DNA from: Hymenobacter ginkgonis
GTDB lineage: Bacteria; Bacteroidota; Bacteroidia; Cytophagales; Hymenobacteraceae
Assembly (NCBI RefSeq): GCF_009755225.1
Contig: NZ_WQKZ01000001.1
Coordinates: 806,001 to 870,000 of the forward strand
DNA length: 64,000 nt
Direction of reading: 5' to 3'
Part shown: positions 8,631 to 17,569 of the stretch, in pieces
Layout of the letters: each line of letters opens with the position of its first letter
How positions within the stretch are numbered: position 1 is the first letter of the stretch
The notes under the pieces: model-generated
Seen by the model: the letters and a program-made list of their open reading frames with translations, nothing else
Told to the model about the DNA's origin: nothing
Databases searched by the model: none
Position numbers and translations under genes: made by a program

Positions 8631-9371
8631 TTAAATGACCTTGGCTTCGTTGCGCAGCAGCTTGATAAGGTCGCCGGCGCTTTCGGCTGGTATCAGCTTC
8701 ACGCCCTGCTTCTTGGGGGGTAGGGCGTACTCGGCTACCTGGGTGCGGGGTGTATCGGTGGTGGCGGGCACCACTTTCAGGGGCTTGGTGCGGGCCGTCA
8801 TAATGCCGCGCATGTTGGGGATGCGGGGCTCGCACATGGGCTGCTGGCATGAGGCTACGAAAGGAGTATTCACGCGGATAACTTCCTTACCCCCCTCAAT
8901 TTCGCGCTCCAGCGTAGCGGTGTTGCCGCTGAGGTCAAGCTTCATGGCCGGGGCCACGGTTGGGATGCCGAGCAGCTCGCCTACCATCCCGTGCACCTGA
9001 AAGCCGTTGTAGTCAATGCTTTCCTTACCCATCAGAATAACGTCGTAGGCGCCTTCTTTGGCGATGGCCGCGATTTGCTGCGCCACAAAAAAAGCATCTT
9101 TCGGCGCCGCGTTTACCCGAATGGCGTCGTCGGCACCAATGGCGAGTGCCTTACGAATATTGGGCTCGGTATCGGCCTCGCCCACATTCAGAACGGTAAC
9201 GGTGCCGCTGCCGGCTGCTTCTTTTAGTTCGATGGCACGGGTGAGGGCATATTCATCCCAGGGGTTGATTACGAACTGCACCCCCGCCTTGTTAAATTCC
9301 TTGTTATCAGGAGTGAAGGCGATTTTGGTGGTCGTGTCAGGCACGTTGGAAATACAAACCAGAAACTTCAT
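8631..9371 (-). CDS. etfB: Electron transfer flavoprotein subunit beta
   Basis: The 246 residues match EtfB: MKFLVCISNVPDTTTKIAFT at the start, the segment GADDAIRV, the LMGKESIDYNGFQVHGMVGE motif, and the region rich in Pro and small residues before the end. It binds AMP and pairs with EtfA at 7545-8522 to form the soluble electron carrier that links fatty acid and amino acid oxidation to the respiratory chain. It is the first gene of the pair. The 108-base gap to etfA contains a 9-bp inverted repeat (AATTATGAA at 8552 and TTCATAATT at 8619) of unknown meaning. Confidence 0.96.
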   Translation of the reverse strand: MKFLVCISNVPDTTTKIAFTPDNKEFNKAGVQFVINPWDEYALTRAIELKEAAGSGTVTVLNVGEADTEPNIRKALAIGADDAIRVNAAPKDAFFVAQQIAAIAKEGAYDVILMGKESIDYNGFQVHGMVGELLGIPTVAPAMKLDLSGNTATLEREIEGGKEVIRVNTPFVASCQQPMCEPRIPNMRGIMTARTKPLKVVPATTDTPRTQVAEYALPPKKQGVKLIPAESAGDLIKLLRNEAKVI

Positions 9372-9400
9372 CTAAGCAAAGTAAGGGTGAGAGGAGAGTG

Positions 9401-9432
9401 CAAAAGTAGTCGGCTTGCATAACATTCGCCAA
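9401..9432 (-). promoter_or_regulatory. Bacteroidota-type promoter of etfBA
   Basis: Minus strand: TACTTTTG (9401-9408) is an exact TAnnTTTG match, and TTG (9430-9432) stands 21 bases further upstream as a -33 box. The -7 element is 29 bases before the etfB ATG. The spacing agrees with known Bacteroidota promoters. Confidence 0.65.
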
Positions 9433-9519
9433 GCCTAAAAAGGTCTGCCAACCGCCACATAAACTAGAATGCGGCGCGGCGGTCGCAATTTCGTCCCAAA
9501 GATAGCCCAAACTACTGCC

Positions 9520-9855
9520 ATGACTACCCCCAATCGCTTACAACAACTGTTAGCTTTTTACGAAGCTGACCCCCACGACCCTTTCACGATTTACGCCCTG
9601 GCTACCGAATACCGAGCCGCCGAACCACTGCGCGCCTGGGACTATTACCAGAAGCTGCTCGCCGAGCACCCCGACTACGTAGGCACCTACTACCACGCCG
9701 GGAAGCTGCTCGAGGGGTTTGGCAAAAAAGACGAAGCCGAGCAAGTGTACCGCAAGGGCTTAGTAGTGAGCCGCAAGGCTGGGCAGCTACACGCAGCCAG
9801 CGAGTTGCAGCAGGCCCTAAACAGCTGCCTGGGCATGGACTATGAGGACGACTAG
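9520..9855 (+). CDS. Small TPR-like protein
   Basis: From ATG 9520 the product is 111 residues; an upstream start at 9469 would add 17 residues that do not look conserved. The sequence consists of about two to three tetratricopeptide-like helical pairs: LLAFYEADPHDPFTIYALAT, then YYQKLLAEHPDYVGTYYHAG and DEAEQVYRKGLVVSRKAG. It has no signal peptide. Such small cytosolic TPR proteins are common in Cytophagales and probably mediate protein contacts; no partner is visible. It is divergent from etfB and shares the 148-base intergenic region with it. Confidence 0.75.
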   Translation: MTTPNRLQQLLAFYEADPHDPFTIYALATEYRAAEPLRAWDYYQKLLAEHPDYVGTYYHAGKLLEGFGKKDEAEQVYRKGLVVSRKAGQLHAASELQQALNSCLGMDYEDD

Positions 9856-9937
9856 TAGGGGGGTAGGGCCGGCTGACAGGCCAGCCAATCGGGCCTCTGG
9901 TAACGATTAGACATTATTATAGTATAGTACTAACTGC

Positions 9938-10621
9938 ATGGCAACGCGTATTCTGCTGGTCGAAGACGAGCCCAAGGTGTCGGCCTTCATCCGGCGCGGG
10001 CTGGAGGAGGAAGGCTACGAAGTAGAGGTAGCCTACGACGGTACGTTTGGTCGGCGCCTGGTGCTGAGTCAGGCCTACGACCTCCTGATTCTGGACGTGA
10101 TACTACCCGGCCAGAGTGGCCTGGAAGTGCTGAAAGCCTTGCGCGCCCAAGACCAAGAACTACCCGTGCTGATGCTTACCGCTTTAGGCACTACGCAGGA
10201 TAAGCTGCTGGGCTTCGACGGGGGCGCCGATGACTACCTCGTTAAGCCCTTCGACTTTGTGGAACTGCTGGCGCGGGTGCGCGCGCTCACGCGCCGGCGG
10301 GGCCGCCGCTCGGCCAAAGGCAGCAGCCTCAGCCTAGCCGACCTAACCGTTGACACAGCCGCCAAAACTGTAGTACGCGCCGGCCAGCCCATCAAGCTCA
10401 CCGCCCGCGAGTTTAACTTGCTAGAGCTACTGTTGCGCCACCAGGGCCGGGTGCTAAGTCGCAGCGAAATTGCCGAGCACACTTGGGAGGAATCGTTCGA
10501 TACGGGCTCGAACGTGATTGATGTGTACGTCAACTACCTGCGTAATAAGGTGGATAAAGGCTTTGATAAAAAGCTGATTCATACCGTGGTAGGGATGGGG
10601 TACGTGCTGCGCGAAGAATAG
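9938..10621 (+). CDS. OmpR-family response regulator, probable metal-response regulator
   Basis: The 227-residue protein has a receiver domain (phospho-acceptor Asp53 in LLILDVILPGQSG, Thr81, Lys103 in LVKPFDF) and an OmpR/PhoB winged helix (about 128-225, LTAREFNLLELLLRHQG and a final VVGMGYVLR). In this family the gene normally sits directly before its kinase and a CusCBA/Czc-type efflux operon. Here the kinase at 15759 and the efflux genes at 17570-23297 follow only after a SusC/SusD pair on the opposite strand. The 11-bp TAAT arrays ahead of the efflux operon suit a PhoB-like DNA-binding domain. The partner assignment is inference. Confidence 0.92.
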   Translation: MATRILLVEDEPKVSAFIRRGLEEEGYEVEVAYDGTFGRRLVLSQAYDLLILDVILPGQSGLEVLKALRAQDQELPVLMLTALGTTQDKLLGFDGGADDYLVKPFDFVELLARVRALTRRRGRRSAKGSSLSLADLTVDTAAKTVVRAGQPIKLTAREFNLLELLLRHQGRVLSRSEIAEHTWEESFDTGSNVIDVYVNYLRNKVDKGFDKKLIHTVVGMGYVLREE

Positions 10622-10635
10622 CAGTACACTAAGCA

Positions 10636-10672
10636 TAAAGAAAGCTCCTCCGATAAAGAGAAGCCTTCTTTA
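10636..10672. terminator. Imperfect bidirectional hairpin between regulator and SusD gene
   Basis: TAAAGAAAGCTCC (10636-10648) pairs with GAAGCCTTCTTTA (10660-10672) at 11 of 13 positions. It separates two convergent genes and has A/T-rich flanks on both sides, so it can serve both strands. Confidence 0.5.
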
Positions 10673-10691
10673 ATAAACCTACCTGTACTAA

Positions 10692-12233
10692 CTAGTTGCG
10701 GGTCATAAGTCCATTGGAAGCTAATTCAGTAGCTGGGATGGGCCATATATAGACCGTATTGGTGGGGGCCACGGCTCCGACTGAACCTTTGCCTGGAATA
10801 GTAGTATTGAGGCGCATGAGGTCAATGTTGCGAATACCTTCGCCTAAGAACTCGATGCGACGCTCTAATAGCAGGGCATCTAGCGCTGCACTCACGGAAC
10901 CTAGCCCAGTAGCCGTATAGTCGATGGGCGGGGAGGTAGGGGTCGGCAATGAATTAGAACGGTTGCGTACAGCATTAAGCAATGCCAGCCCTTGAGCATC
11001 AATAGTATTGCTATTGCGTATCCTGGCTTCCGCTAAGTTTAATAATACCTCGGCATAGCGAATAACTGGAGCCTTGTCGGTATAGGGTGTGCCAGTAGGA
11101 TACTTGGTCAGAAAAGATTCGGTACCTATTTTAACTACAAAATTGGTGCGGCGAAGGTCCGTAGCTAGCCAGCCAGTATTGCTTACAAGTCCGCCAGCCG
11201 CGGTATTCAGCCCATATTCTCCATTACCACCCAGCGAGGATGGCAGGTAGTAATATGCCAGCTGATTCTGAGTGCCAGGCTGGTCTTGGGCAGTAAAGGG
11301 AAATGACAGAATGCTTTCCGTTGTTTCTTGGGGCGGCGCAAAAACGCTAACTATAGATGCGTTCAACCCATTGGCTACACCAGTTGAAGCCACATATGGG
11401 GCAGCAGTTGGCACTATCTTATTGGCCTCCGCAATAACGTCGGACCAGCGGCCCATATTTAGGTATACGCGGGTTTTGAGGGCAATGGCTGTGTTGCGAT
11501 GCGCGCGCGTTACGTTCAGCGTAGAAGTACTAACGCCGTTTTGGCTGGCTGTATACGTGAGGGGTAGGTTTTGCTCAGCGTAGTTCAAATCGAGCAAAAT
11601 CTGGTCGTATACCTGGGCTACCGTGCTGCGGGCCAAGTCGTTGTTGCCAAGCTGCGTTTCGGGGGTCAGGCGCAGGGGTAGGCCCGGCCGGGTGCCGTTG
11701 CCATCAAGGTAAGGCCGCGCATACAACTGTAGCAATGAGTAATAGCACAGCGCCCGGAGCAGCCGAGCCTCACCGCGGTAGTTGAGCACCGTAGCTGCGT
11801 AGTTGGTCGGGAATGGTGCAGCAGCCAGCTTATCAGTGTTGGCATCGAGGCCGGCCAGAAAGATGTTTATCTCATTGATGGCAGCGTAGCCAAAGCCCCA
11901 GGTGTTAACCACGTCGTTCTGGGAAGTTTCCGATTCTGTGTGGTTCCATACGCTTAGGCCCGTAACCGAGTTAGAAGTACGATTAATAAAGTCATTGGCC
12001 CGAATGTCACCGTATATCTGGTAGCGTCCGCCCAGAAAGCCCCCGGTTTTTACGTAGCCATACAGGCCATTTACCTGTGCCAGCACACGCGAAGGTGTGT
12101 CGTAAGCCTGAGGAGCTAGCAGGTAAGTTTGAGGCGCAGGGCTAAGCAGATTATTTTGGCAGGAGAAAGCGCCCAGTGCCAGCGCGGTGGTGCAAATAGC
12201 CGTCGTAAAACGGCTTTTTATCGTTGATTTCAT
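10692..12233 (-). CDS. SusD/RagB-family nutrient-binding outer membrane lipoprotein
   Basis: The 513-residue protein begins with a lipoprotein signal ending in ALGAFSCQ (lipobox Cys near residue 25), then has the SusD helical TPR-like core and ends with the family's typical C-terminal block (EFLGEGIRNIDLMR, then VYIWPIPATELASNGLMTRN). SusD proteins lie on the cell surface and form a lid on the SusC transporter. It starts 15 bases after the stop of the SusC gene and must be co-transcribed with it. No glycosidase or peptidase is next to the pair, so the substrate cannot be guessed. Confidence 0.95.
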   Translation of the reverse strand: MKSTIKSRFTTAICTTALALGAFSCQNNLLSPAPQTYLLAPQAYDTPSRVLAQVNGLYGYVKTGGFLGGRYQIYGDIRANDFINRTSNSVTGLSVWNHTESETSQNDVVNTWGFGYAAINEINIFLAGLDANTDKLAAAPFPTNYAATVLNYRGEARLLRALCYYSLLQLYARPYLDGNGTRPGLPLRLTPETQLGNNDLARSTVAQVYDQILLDLNYAEQNLPLTYTASQNGVSTSTLNVTRAHRNTAIALKTRVYLNMGRWSDVIAEANKIVPTAAPYVASTGVANGLNASIVSVFAPPQETTESILSFPFTAQDQPGTQNQLAYYYLPSSLGGNGEYGLNTAAGGLVSNTGWLATDLRRTNFVVKIGTESFLTKYPTGTPYTDKAPVIRYAEVLLNLAEARIRNSNTIDAQGLALLNAVRNRSNSLPTPTSPPIDYTATGLGSVSAALDALLLERRIEFLGEGIRNIDLMRLNTTIPGKGSVGAVAPTNTVYIWPIPATELASNGLMTRN

Positions 12234-12248
12234 AATATAGCTGCGCAG

Positions 12249-15200
12249 TTAGAAAGTAACGTTAAGGCCAGCGGTATAGCTTCGAGCCTGGCCTACCGAG
12301 TTGCGGTCAACGCCAGGGGCCGTATTGTTGGCTCCGTTTGACGAAACCTCCGGGTCGATGCCTGAATATTTGGTGAGCAGGGCCGCATTCTGCACCTGCA
12401 CGTATACACGGGCGCTGCTCAGCTTCACGTGGTTGAGCAAGCCCGACGTGAAGGTGTAGCCGAGTAACACGTTGCGCAAGCGCGCAAAATCACCTTTCTC
12501 GACGTTTTGCGACATCACAATGGTCGAGCCGTTCGATACGTTGTCGCCGTACACTACGCGCGGATACTTCGCGTTGGGTGTTTCAGTAGGTGAAGTCCAG
12601 CGGTCCAGAATATCGGTCTGGTTGTTCCAGAAACGCTGGTCATGCAAGCCTGACTTAGTGCCGTTATAGATATAATTGCCGCCCGAATACTGGATGAACA
12701 CACCCAAATCAAAATTTTTGAACCGGAACGTGTTGTCTAAACCTCCGTACCAAGTAGGGAGGGTAGGGCCGTAGTACACGCCATCGGTAAGCTGCGTAGG
12801 TGCTGTGGTGTTGGAACCATCGGCCACGTTTGTCCAGCCCGTCGAGCCGGTGCCGGTGGTGCCCAGGTGGTTGTATTCCACTATGCTGCCGTTGGCCTTT
12901 AATACCATGCGCTGGCCGTTGCGGGGGTCAACGCCCATATCGGGTACGGCCAAAATCGAGCCGATGGAGCGGCCCACAGTGGTGTAATTAGCCGTTTCGA
13001 GACCCGAAGTAGCTGTGCCAATGCGCTGCTCATCATTGAGCAGGCTGAGTACTCGGTTTTTGAGGGTCGTGAGGTTGCCACTAACCGTCCAGGTGAGGCC
13101 CTTGCCCTGCAAAACGTTGTAGCGCAAGTTTACCTCTACCCCCTCATTTTGCATCGAGCCTATGTTGGCCAGGATGGAGTTGCCGAGTGTGCCAGGTCCG
13201 TTAATGCTCGGAATGCCGCGCGAAGGTGCCTGTGGAACGTCCAGAATCAAACCATCAATGAGATTGCGGTAGTAGGTAACATCACCTGTTAAGCGGCTCT
13301 GAAACAAGCCGAACGATACGCTGGCGTCCGTCTTTTTACTAGTTTCCCACGTGAGGTTCGGGTTACCAGCCTGGGTAAGGTAAAAAGTGCCGCTGTTGCC
13401 ATACAGTGCCGAACCGTAAAGCTGCTGCGAAGCATAGTCAAAAATACCTTGGTTATTGCCTACACTGCCGTAGCTACCCGAAAATTTCAGGAAGTCAAAC
13501 GTCTGTGCAAAGTTTGCATCTTTCCAAAAGCTCTCCTCCGACACAATGTAGCCGAGCGAAGCCCCGTAGAAGTTGCCCCACTTTTGGGCCCAGGCTGAGT
13601 AGCCATCGCGCCGCACATTGAGCGTGGCTAAGTACTTGTGGGCGTAGCTGTAGTTGAAACGACCAAAGAAGGAGGCCAGGTAGTTAGAGCCCTGCGACTG
13701 GCCTGCCGAAGCAATGTTAATGTAGTTGCCCTGGAATGTGGTAAAGAAAGGGTCTGCTACATTGGTGCGGGTAGCACCCCAGCGCTGGGTTTGAGTAAAC
13801 TGCTGCTCATTGCCCAGCAGCAGCGAAAGGTTATGCTCGCCAAATGCCCGGTCATATTGGGCCGTGTTTTGCCAGTCCCAGCGCTTATTGGTACGATAGT
13901 AGTCGCTGGCTGAGCCGCCGGTAGAATAGCCATCGCCGGCCAGGGCTGTGTAATAGGATTTATCTTCAAAAGAGAGGTTATCGAGCCCGTACGTGGTGCG
14001 CAGGTGCAGGCCTTTGATAACCTCTAGGTCAGCATACAAACTACCTTGCAATTGATTACTCTCCGAAGTGAAGTAGTTGTTATCTAAGTCAACTACCGGG
14101 TTGTAGTAGCCTGGTAGCAATGCCGCGCCAGTGGTAGGGTTAATATTTGCGCCTGCGCCAATGCCGGCCCCATTCGTGTTGTAAGTGCCATCGGCGTTAT
14201 AAGGTGAAATATTGGGGGGTAACACCAGTGGCAGGCGGCCCAGACCAGCCGTGCCAAACGCCCCATCGGCCACTGAACCTGAATTGGGCGCCGAATTAAA
14301 CGAGTTGGAGTAGTTCACGCGCACGCCCACAGAGAGGCGGTCGAACACCTTCTGGTCCACGTTGAGACGGGCCGAGTAGCGCCGAAAGTCGTTGCGCACC
14401 AGCATGCCCTTTTGCTTCGTGTAGCCTACCGAAGCATAGTAGGTAGTCTTGTCGGTGCCGCCTGAAAAATTCAGGTTTTGGTTGTTAGAAATGCCCGTGC
14501 GGTAGATGTAGTCATACCACCGGGTATCAACCAGGCTGCCATCAGCATTGTACGAAGGCTTGAAACCCTCGACATTAGTGGCCGCCGCCCCAATAGCTGT
14601 GCGGTTAGCGTTAAGGTTGCGAACGGATTCGTTCTTTATATTGATGTAGTCCTGCGCACCTAAGATATTATACAGGCGTACGGGGGTGGTAAGGCCGACC
14701 CACGTATCATACGATACATGTGACTGCCCTTTGCGGCCTTTCTTAGTGGTAATCAGAATTACGCCACCATTGGCCCGCGAGCCGTAGATAGCTGTAGCAG
14801 AGGCGTCTTTCAGTACCTCTACATTTTCAATATCTTCGGGGTTTACGTTAGACAGCGGGTTGTTAGGTACACTACCTACGGCCGACGTATTGCCGCTGTA
14901 AGTGGGAATACCATCAATCACGACGAGTGGGCTCGAACTTAAAGCAATAGAGTTGGCTCCGCGAATGCGAATAACGGGTGGATTGTTGAGCACCCCATTG
15001 GGAGTCGTGATGTTTACACCTGAAGCCCGACCCTGCAAAGCTTGGTCGAAGCTTTGAACCGGGGTAGTGGCAATTTCGCGACCAGTAATGGTCGAAACTG
15101 CCCCCGTCAATTCGCGACGCGACTGCGTGCCGTAGCCGACTACCACTACTTCGTCGAGATCGGCAGCACTCGCCACTAGCGTCACATCCACGCTATTGCG

Positions 15201-15464
15201 GCTGCCAACTGCTATCTCTTGGCTGGTGTAGCCTACAAAAGAGAACACGAGGGTAGCGCCCGTAGGCGGTACTGGCAGCGAGTATTTGCCATCGGCCCCG
15301 GTAGCTGTGCCTTGCGCACCGCCCTTAACTAGCACGGTAACGCCAGGTATTGTGCCACCATCGCTACCGATAACCCGGCCCGTGATTGTACGCTGCTGAG
15401 CACGAAGGTTGTGGGCCGCTAGTATTGGCACTACTATTAGTAACCAAAGTAAGAGTTTTTTCAT
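12249..15464 (-). CDS. SusC/RagA-family TonB-linked outer membrane transporter
   Basis: The 1071-residue protein has a signal peptide, a carboxypeptidase-regulatory-like domain (about 24-100, ITGRVIGSDGGTIPGVTVLV), a TonB-box-like region followed by LDEVVVVGYGTQ, a plug domain (QALQGRASGVNITTPNG, IRIRGANSI, VLKDASATAIYGSRANGGV) and a long beta-barrel ending in an aromatic residue (SYTAGLNVTF). With the SusD protein it imports large nutrients across the outer membrane using TonB energy. The pair lies between a response regulator and its likely kinase, which is an unusual place. Confidence 0.96.
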   Translation of the reverse strand: MKKLLLWLLIVVPILAAHNLRAQQRTITGRVIGSDGGTIPGVTVLVKGGAQGTATGADGKYSLPVPPTGATLVFSFVGYTSQEIAVGSRNSVDVTLVASAADLDEVVVVGYGTQSRRELTGAVSTITGREIATTPVQSFDQALQGRASGVNITTPNGVLNNPPVIRIRGANSIALSSSPLVVIDGIPTYSGNTSAVGSVPNNPLSNVNPEDIENVEVLKDASATAIYGSRANGGVILITTKKGRKGQSHVSYDTWVGLTTPVRLYNILGAQDYINIKNESVRNLNANRTAIGAAATNVEGFKPSYNADGSLVDTRWYDYIYRTGISNNQNLNFSGGTDKTTYYASVGYTKQKGMLVRNDFRRYSARLNVDQKVFDRLSVGVRVNYSNSFNSAPNSGSVADGAFGTAGLGRLPLVLPPNISPYNADGTYNTNGAGIGAGANINPTTGAALLPGYYNPVVDLDNNYFTSESNQLQGSLYADLEVIKGLHLRTTYGLDNLSFEDKSYYTALAGDGYSTGGSASDYYRTNKRWDWQNTAQYDRAFGEHNLSLLLGNEQQFTQTQRWGATRTNVADPFFTTFQGNYINIASAGQSQGSNYLASFFGRFNYSYAHKYLATLNVRRDGYSAWAQKWGNFYGASLGYIVSEESFWKDANFAQTFDFLKFSGSYGSVGNNQGIFDYASQQLYGSALYGNSGTFYLTQAGNPNLTWETSKKTDASVSFGLFQSRLTGDVTYYRNLIDGLILDVPQAPSRGIPSINGPGTLGNSILANIGSMQNEGVEVNLRYNVLQGKGLTWTVSGNLTTLKNRVLSLLNDEQRIGTATSGLETANYTTVGRSIGSILAVPDMGVDPRNGQRMVLKANGSIVEYNHLGTTGTGSTGWTNVADGSNTTAPTQLTDGVYYGPTLPTWYGGLDNTFRFKNFDLGVFIQYSGGNYIYNGTKSGLHDQRFWNNQTDILDRWTSPTETPNAKYPRVVYGDNVSNGSTIVMSQNVEKGDFARLRNVLLGYTFTSGLLNHVKLSSARVYVQVQNAALLTKYSGIDPEVSSNGANNTAPGVDRNSVGQARSYTAGLNVTF

Positions 15465-15758
15465 AAATATTATTGGTATTGTAAAGAAAACAACGTGGCG
15501 AATATAGGGTCAATTTTAAAACCTCATGTGTAAAAAATGAAAAATGCCCTAAAATATGAGGAGTATACCTCTGAAAAGAGCATAAATAATTTGTGAGGTA
15601 CCCATAAAAAATACCCCATAGCTAATGTTTTCATATAAAAAATCTATGGTTAGGGGTAGTATGTAAGGTTGTCGCCTAAAAACGCCAATAAAAGCTCCCG
15701 AAAAATCAGCGCGTTATAACTACCAGTACCTTGTATCCTTATTAGATATGTATAACTT
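15465..15758. other. AT-rich promoter region between SusC and histidine kinase genes
   Basis: This divergent 294-base region is very rich in A and T. It must carry the promoters of the minus-strand susCD pair and the plus-strand kinase, but no exact TAnnTTTG element was found; TACCTTGT at about 15735 is near-consensus for the kinase. A loose inverted repeat, TACCCCATAG and CTATGGTTAGGGGTA, lies at about 15612-15659. I see no reading frame. Confidence 0.55.
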
Positions 15759-17144
15759 ATGACGATTCGCAACCGGTTGACTTGGTTGTTTTTAGGGGTG
15801 GTAGCCGTGCTGTTAGGGTCGGTACTAGCCGTAGTATTCGTGTTGCAATTCACGGCGTCGCAGCGCGAGTTTCGGCAGCGGCTGCGCGAGCGGGCGCAAG
15901 TCACGAGCTACATCTACCTTGAGAAGGACGAAATGCGGGCTAGCGCCTTTCGCGACTTTGAGAAGAAATACCTGCAGTCGCTCAGCAACGAAATACTACA
16001 GGTGTATGACGCCTCGGGCCGGGTGCGCTTTGTGGCTGAGGATGAGCGCGTGCGCCTCTCCGACGAAGTGCTCGCGCGTATCGTGCTGAGTCGGGAGGTG
16101 TATTTTAAGCTAGGTATGCGCCAGGCCATTGGCATCTTCTACCAAGACAATCAGGGCGACTACATTATCGTGGCCGCCGCCGAAAACGTGTACGGCAAGC
16201 GCCGCCTGCAAAGCCTGGCCACCATTATGGGGGTGATTTTTGTGGTCAGTTTACTCGTTATCTATGCGATGGGTAGGGGATTTGCGGGGCGGGCCTTGGC
16301 GCCCATTGCCGACCTCAACGACCAGGTAGACCGCATTACGGCGCAAGACTTGCATCGGCGCGTTGATGAAGGCAACCTGCGTACCAGCGAGCGCGACGAC
16401 CTTACGCGGCTGGCCCGAACCTTCAATCGCCTGCTCGAACGCCTCGAAACCAGCTTTGAGGGCCAGCGCAACTTTGTGCGCGATGCCTCGCACGAACTGC
16501 GCACGCCCCTCACGGCCAGCATCGGCGAGCTACAGGTACTCTTGGCCCGCGAGCGCACCCCAGAAGCTTACCGCGAAGGTGCCGCCTCGGTGTTGATTGA
16601 GTTGCAGCAACTTAAGTCTTTGATAAATAGTCTGCTCGATTTGGCGCAGGCGGGTGGCAACGTCGCCCTCACCGAAGATGTACGCCTCGACGAGCTGCTG
16701 TGGGAAGTGCGCGAAGCCGTGACCCCCGCCCTACGCAGCCGGGTGCAGATAGATCTGGGCGAGCTACCCGCCGACCCCGCCGCGCTCGAAATAAAAGGCC
16801 ACCGGGCATTGCTGGCGCGCGCCTTGGGCAACCTCGTCGACAACGCCCTGAAGTATTCGCCGGCCGAGCAGCGGGTAACCATCAGCCTGCGCTGCCAAGG
16901 CCATGCCTGCCGAATACGGGTAGCCGATACCGGCCTAGGCATCAGCCCAGAGGAGCTTCCACACATATTTCAGCCGTTTTTTCGGGCTGGCAACGTGCGT
17001 GGGGTTATCGGGCACGGGGTAGGCTTGCCGCTAGCCCGGCGCATTGCCGAGTTGCACGGCGGCACGCTGGCCCTCCGCTCGGAGCTAGGCCGCGGCACAG
17101 TGGCCGAACTACTGCTGGAGCATACTGGGGAGGGTAGGGGATGA
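15759..17144 (+). CDS. HAMP-domain sensor histidine kinase of the efflux system
   Basis: The 461-residue membrane kinase has two transmembrane segments (about 7-30 and 153-171) around a ~120-residue periplasmic sensor region. A HAMP domain follows (GRALAPIADLNDQVDRI), then HisKA with phospho-acceptor His245 in RDASHELRTPLTASIGELQV, and HATPase with NLVDNALKYSP, DTGLGIS and GHGVGLPLARRI. This is the layout of CusS/CzcS metal sensors. It stands directly before the efflux operon on the same strand, and the likely cognate regulator is at 9938, across the susCD pair. The sensed metal is not evident. Confidence 0.93.
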   Translation: MTIRNRLTWLFLGVVAVLLGSVLAVVFVLQFTASQREFRQRLRERAQVTSYIYLEKDEMRASAFRDFEKKYLQSLSNEILQVYDASGRVRFVAEDERVRLSDEVLARIVLSREVYFKLGMRQAIGIFYQDNQGDYIIVAAAENVYGKRRLQSLATIMGVIFVVSLLVIYAMGRGFAGRALAPIADLNDQVDRITAQDLHRRVDEGNLRTSERDDLTRLARTFNRLLERLETSFEGQRNFVRDASHELRTPLTASIGELQVLLARERTPEAYREGAASVLIELQQLKSLINSLLDLAQAGGNVALTEDVRLDELLWEVREAVTPALRSRVQIDLGELPADPAALEIKGHRALLARALGNLVDNALKYSPAEQRVTISLRCQGHACRIRVADTGLGISPEELPHIFQPFFRAGNVRGVIGHGVGLPLARRIAELHGGTLALRSELGRGTVAELLLEHTGEGRG

Positions 17145-17167
17145 ATTTTTAATAAAATTCATCTTTC

Positions 17168-17204
17168 TAATCCCGCTTTAATGTGTCTCTAATTTGGGCC
17201 TAAT
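17168..17204 (+). promoter_or_regulatory. Array 1 of four 11-bp-spaced TAAT half-sites
   Basis: TAAT occurs at 17168, 17179, 17190 and 17201, each exactly 11 bases apart, that is one helical turn. OmpR/PhoB-family regulators bind tandem direct repeats of this period. GAGCTTTG (17214-17221), one base from the -7 consensus TAnnTTTG, follows after nine bases, which resembles the pho-box to promoter geometry. It lies in the 425-base non-coding stretch between the kinase and the efflux operon, with array 2 and a promoter element further on. No reading frame is seen in that stretch. Confidence 0.6.
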
Positions 17205-17438
17205 GTAAGGGTAGGAGCTTTGCAGCATCCTAGTTACATACCATCGCCAATGGCCCCTTAGCAATCTGCCGCCGCCCCTTACTGCCACCGAAGACTAATG
17301 TCATTTTTCACGTAAGGGGTAGGCAAGTTGAAATGGGGTAAACACGGGGGAGCAGCAAGCTAGCCTAACTGAAGAAAGCGATTCCTTTAGTGAGCGCTGA
17401 CGTTCTTAGAACAGCGCTAAGGCTTTATAGATGCTTCT

Positions 17439-17475
17439 TAATGTGTTCTTAATCTATTTCTAATCCGTTTCTAAT
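17439..17475 (+). promoter_or_regulatory. Array 2 of four 11-bp-spaced TAAT half-sites
   Basis: A second set of TAAT at 17439, 17450, 17461 and 17472 again has an exact 11-base period, with preceding bases TTCT or TTTC. Both arrays share TTAATGTGT followed by a further TAAT. It ends 52 bases before the promoter element TAGCTTTG at 17528, so it is a likely upstream activation site for the efflux operon. Confidence 0.6.
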
Positions 17476-17527
17476 GAGGTTACAGTGAAGATGCAAGGGT
17501 AGGGACTGAATTCCGCTGCATGCTTGT

Positions 17528-17535
17528 TAGCTTTG
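17528..17535 (+). promoter_or_regulatory. Probable -7 promoter element of the efflux operon
   Basis: TAGCTTTG is an exact TAnnTTTG match 34 bases ahead of the GTG start of the TolC-like gene. There is no TTG -33 box at the usual distance, which would fit a promoter that needs an activator. Confidence 0.5.
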
Positions 17536-17569
17536 CCTGATTGCCTGGTTAAGATTATAACCCAAAAAA

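Noticed and set aside
17205..17438. Small protein gene between the two TAAT arrays
   Set aside because: The ATG codons there (for example near 17299) open only into frames of a few codons.
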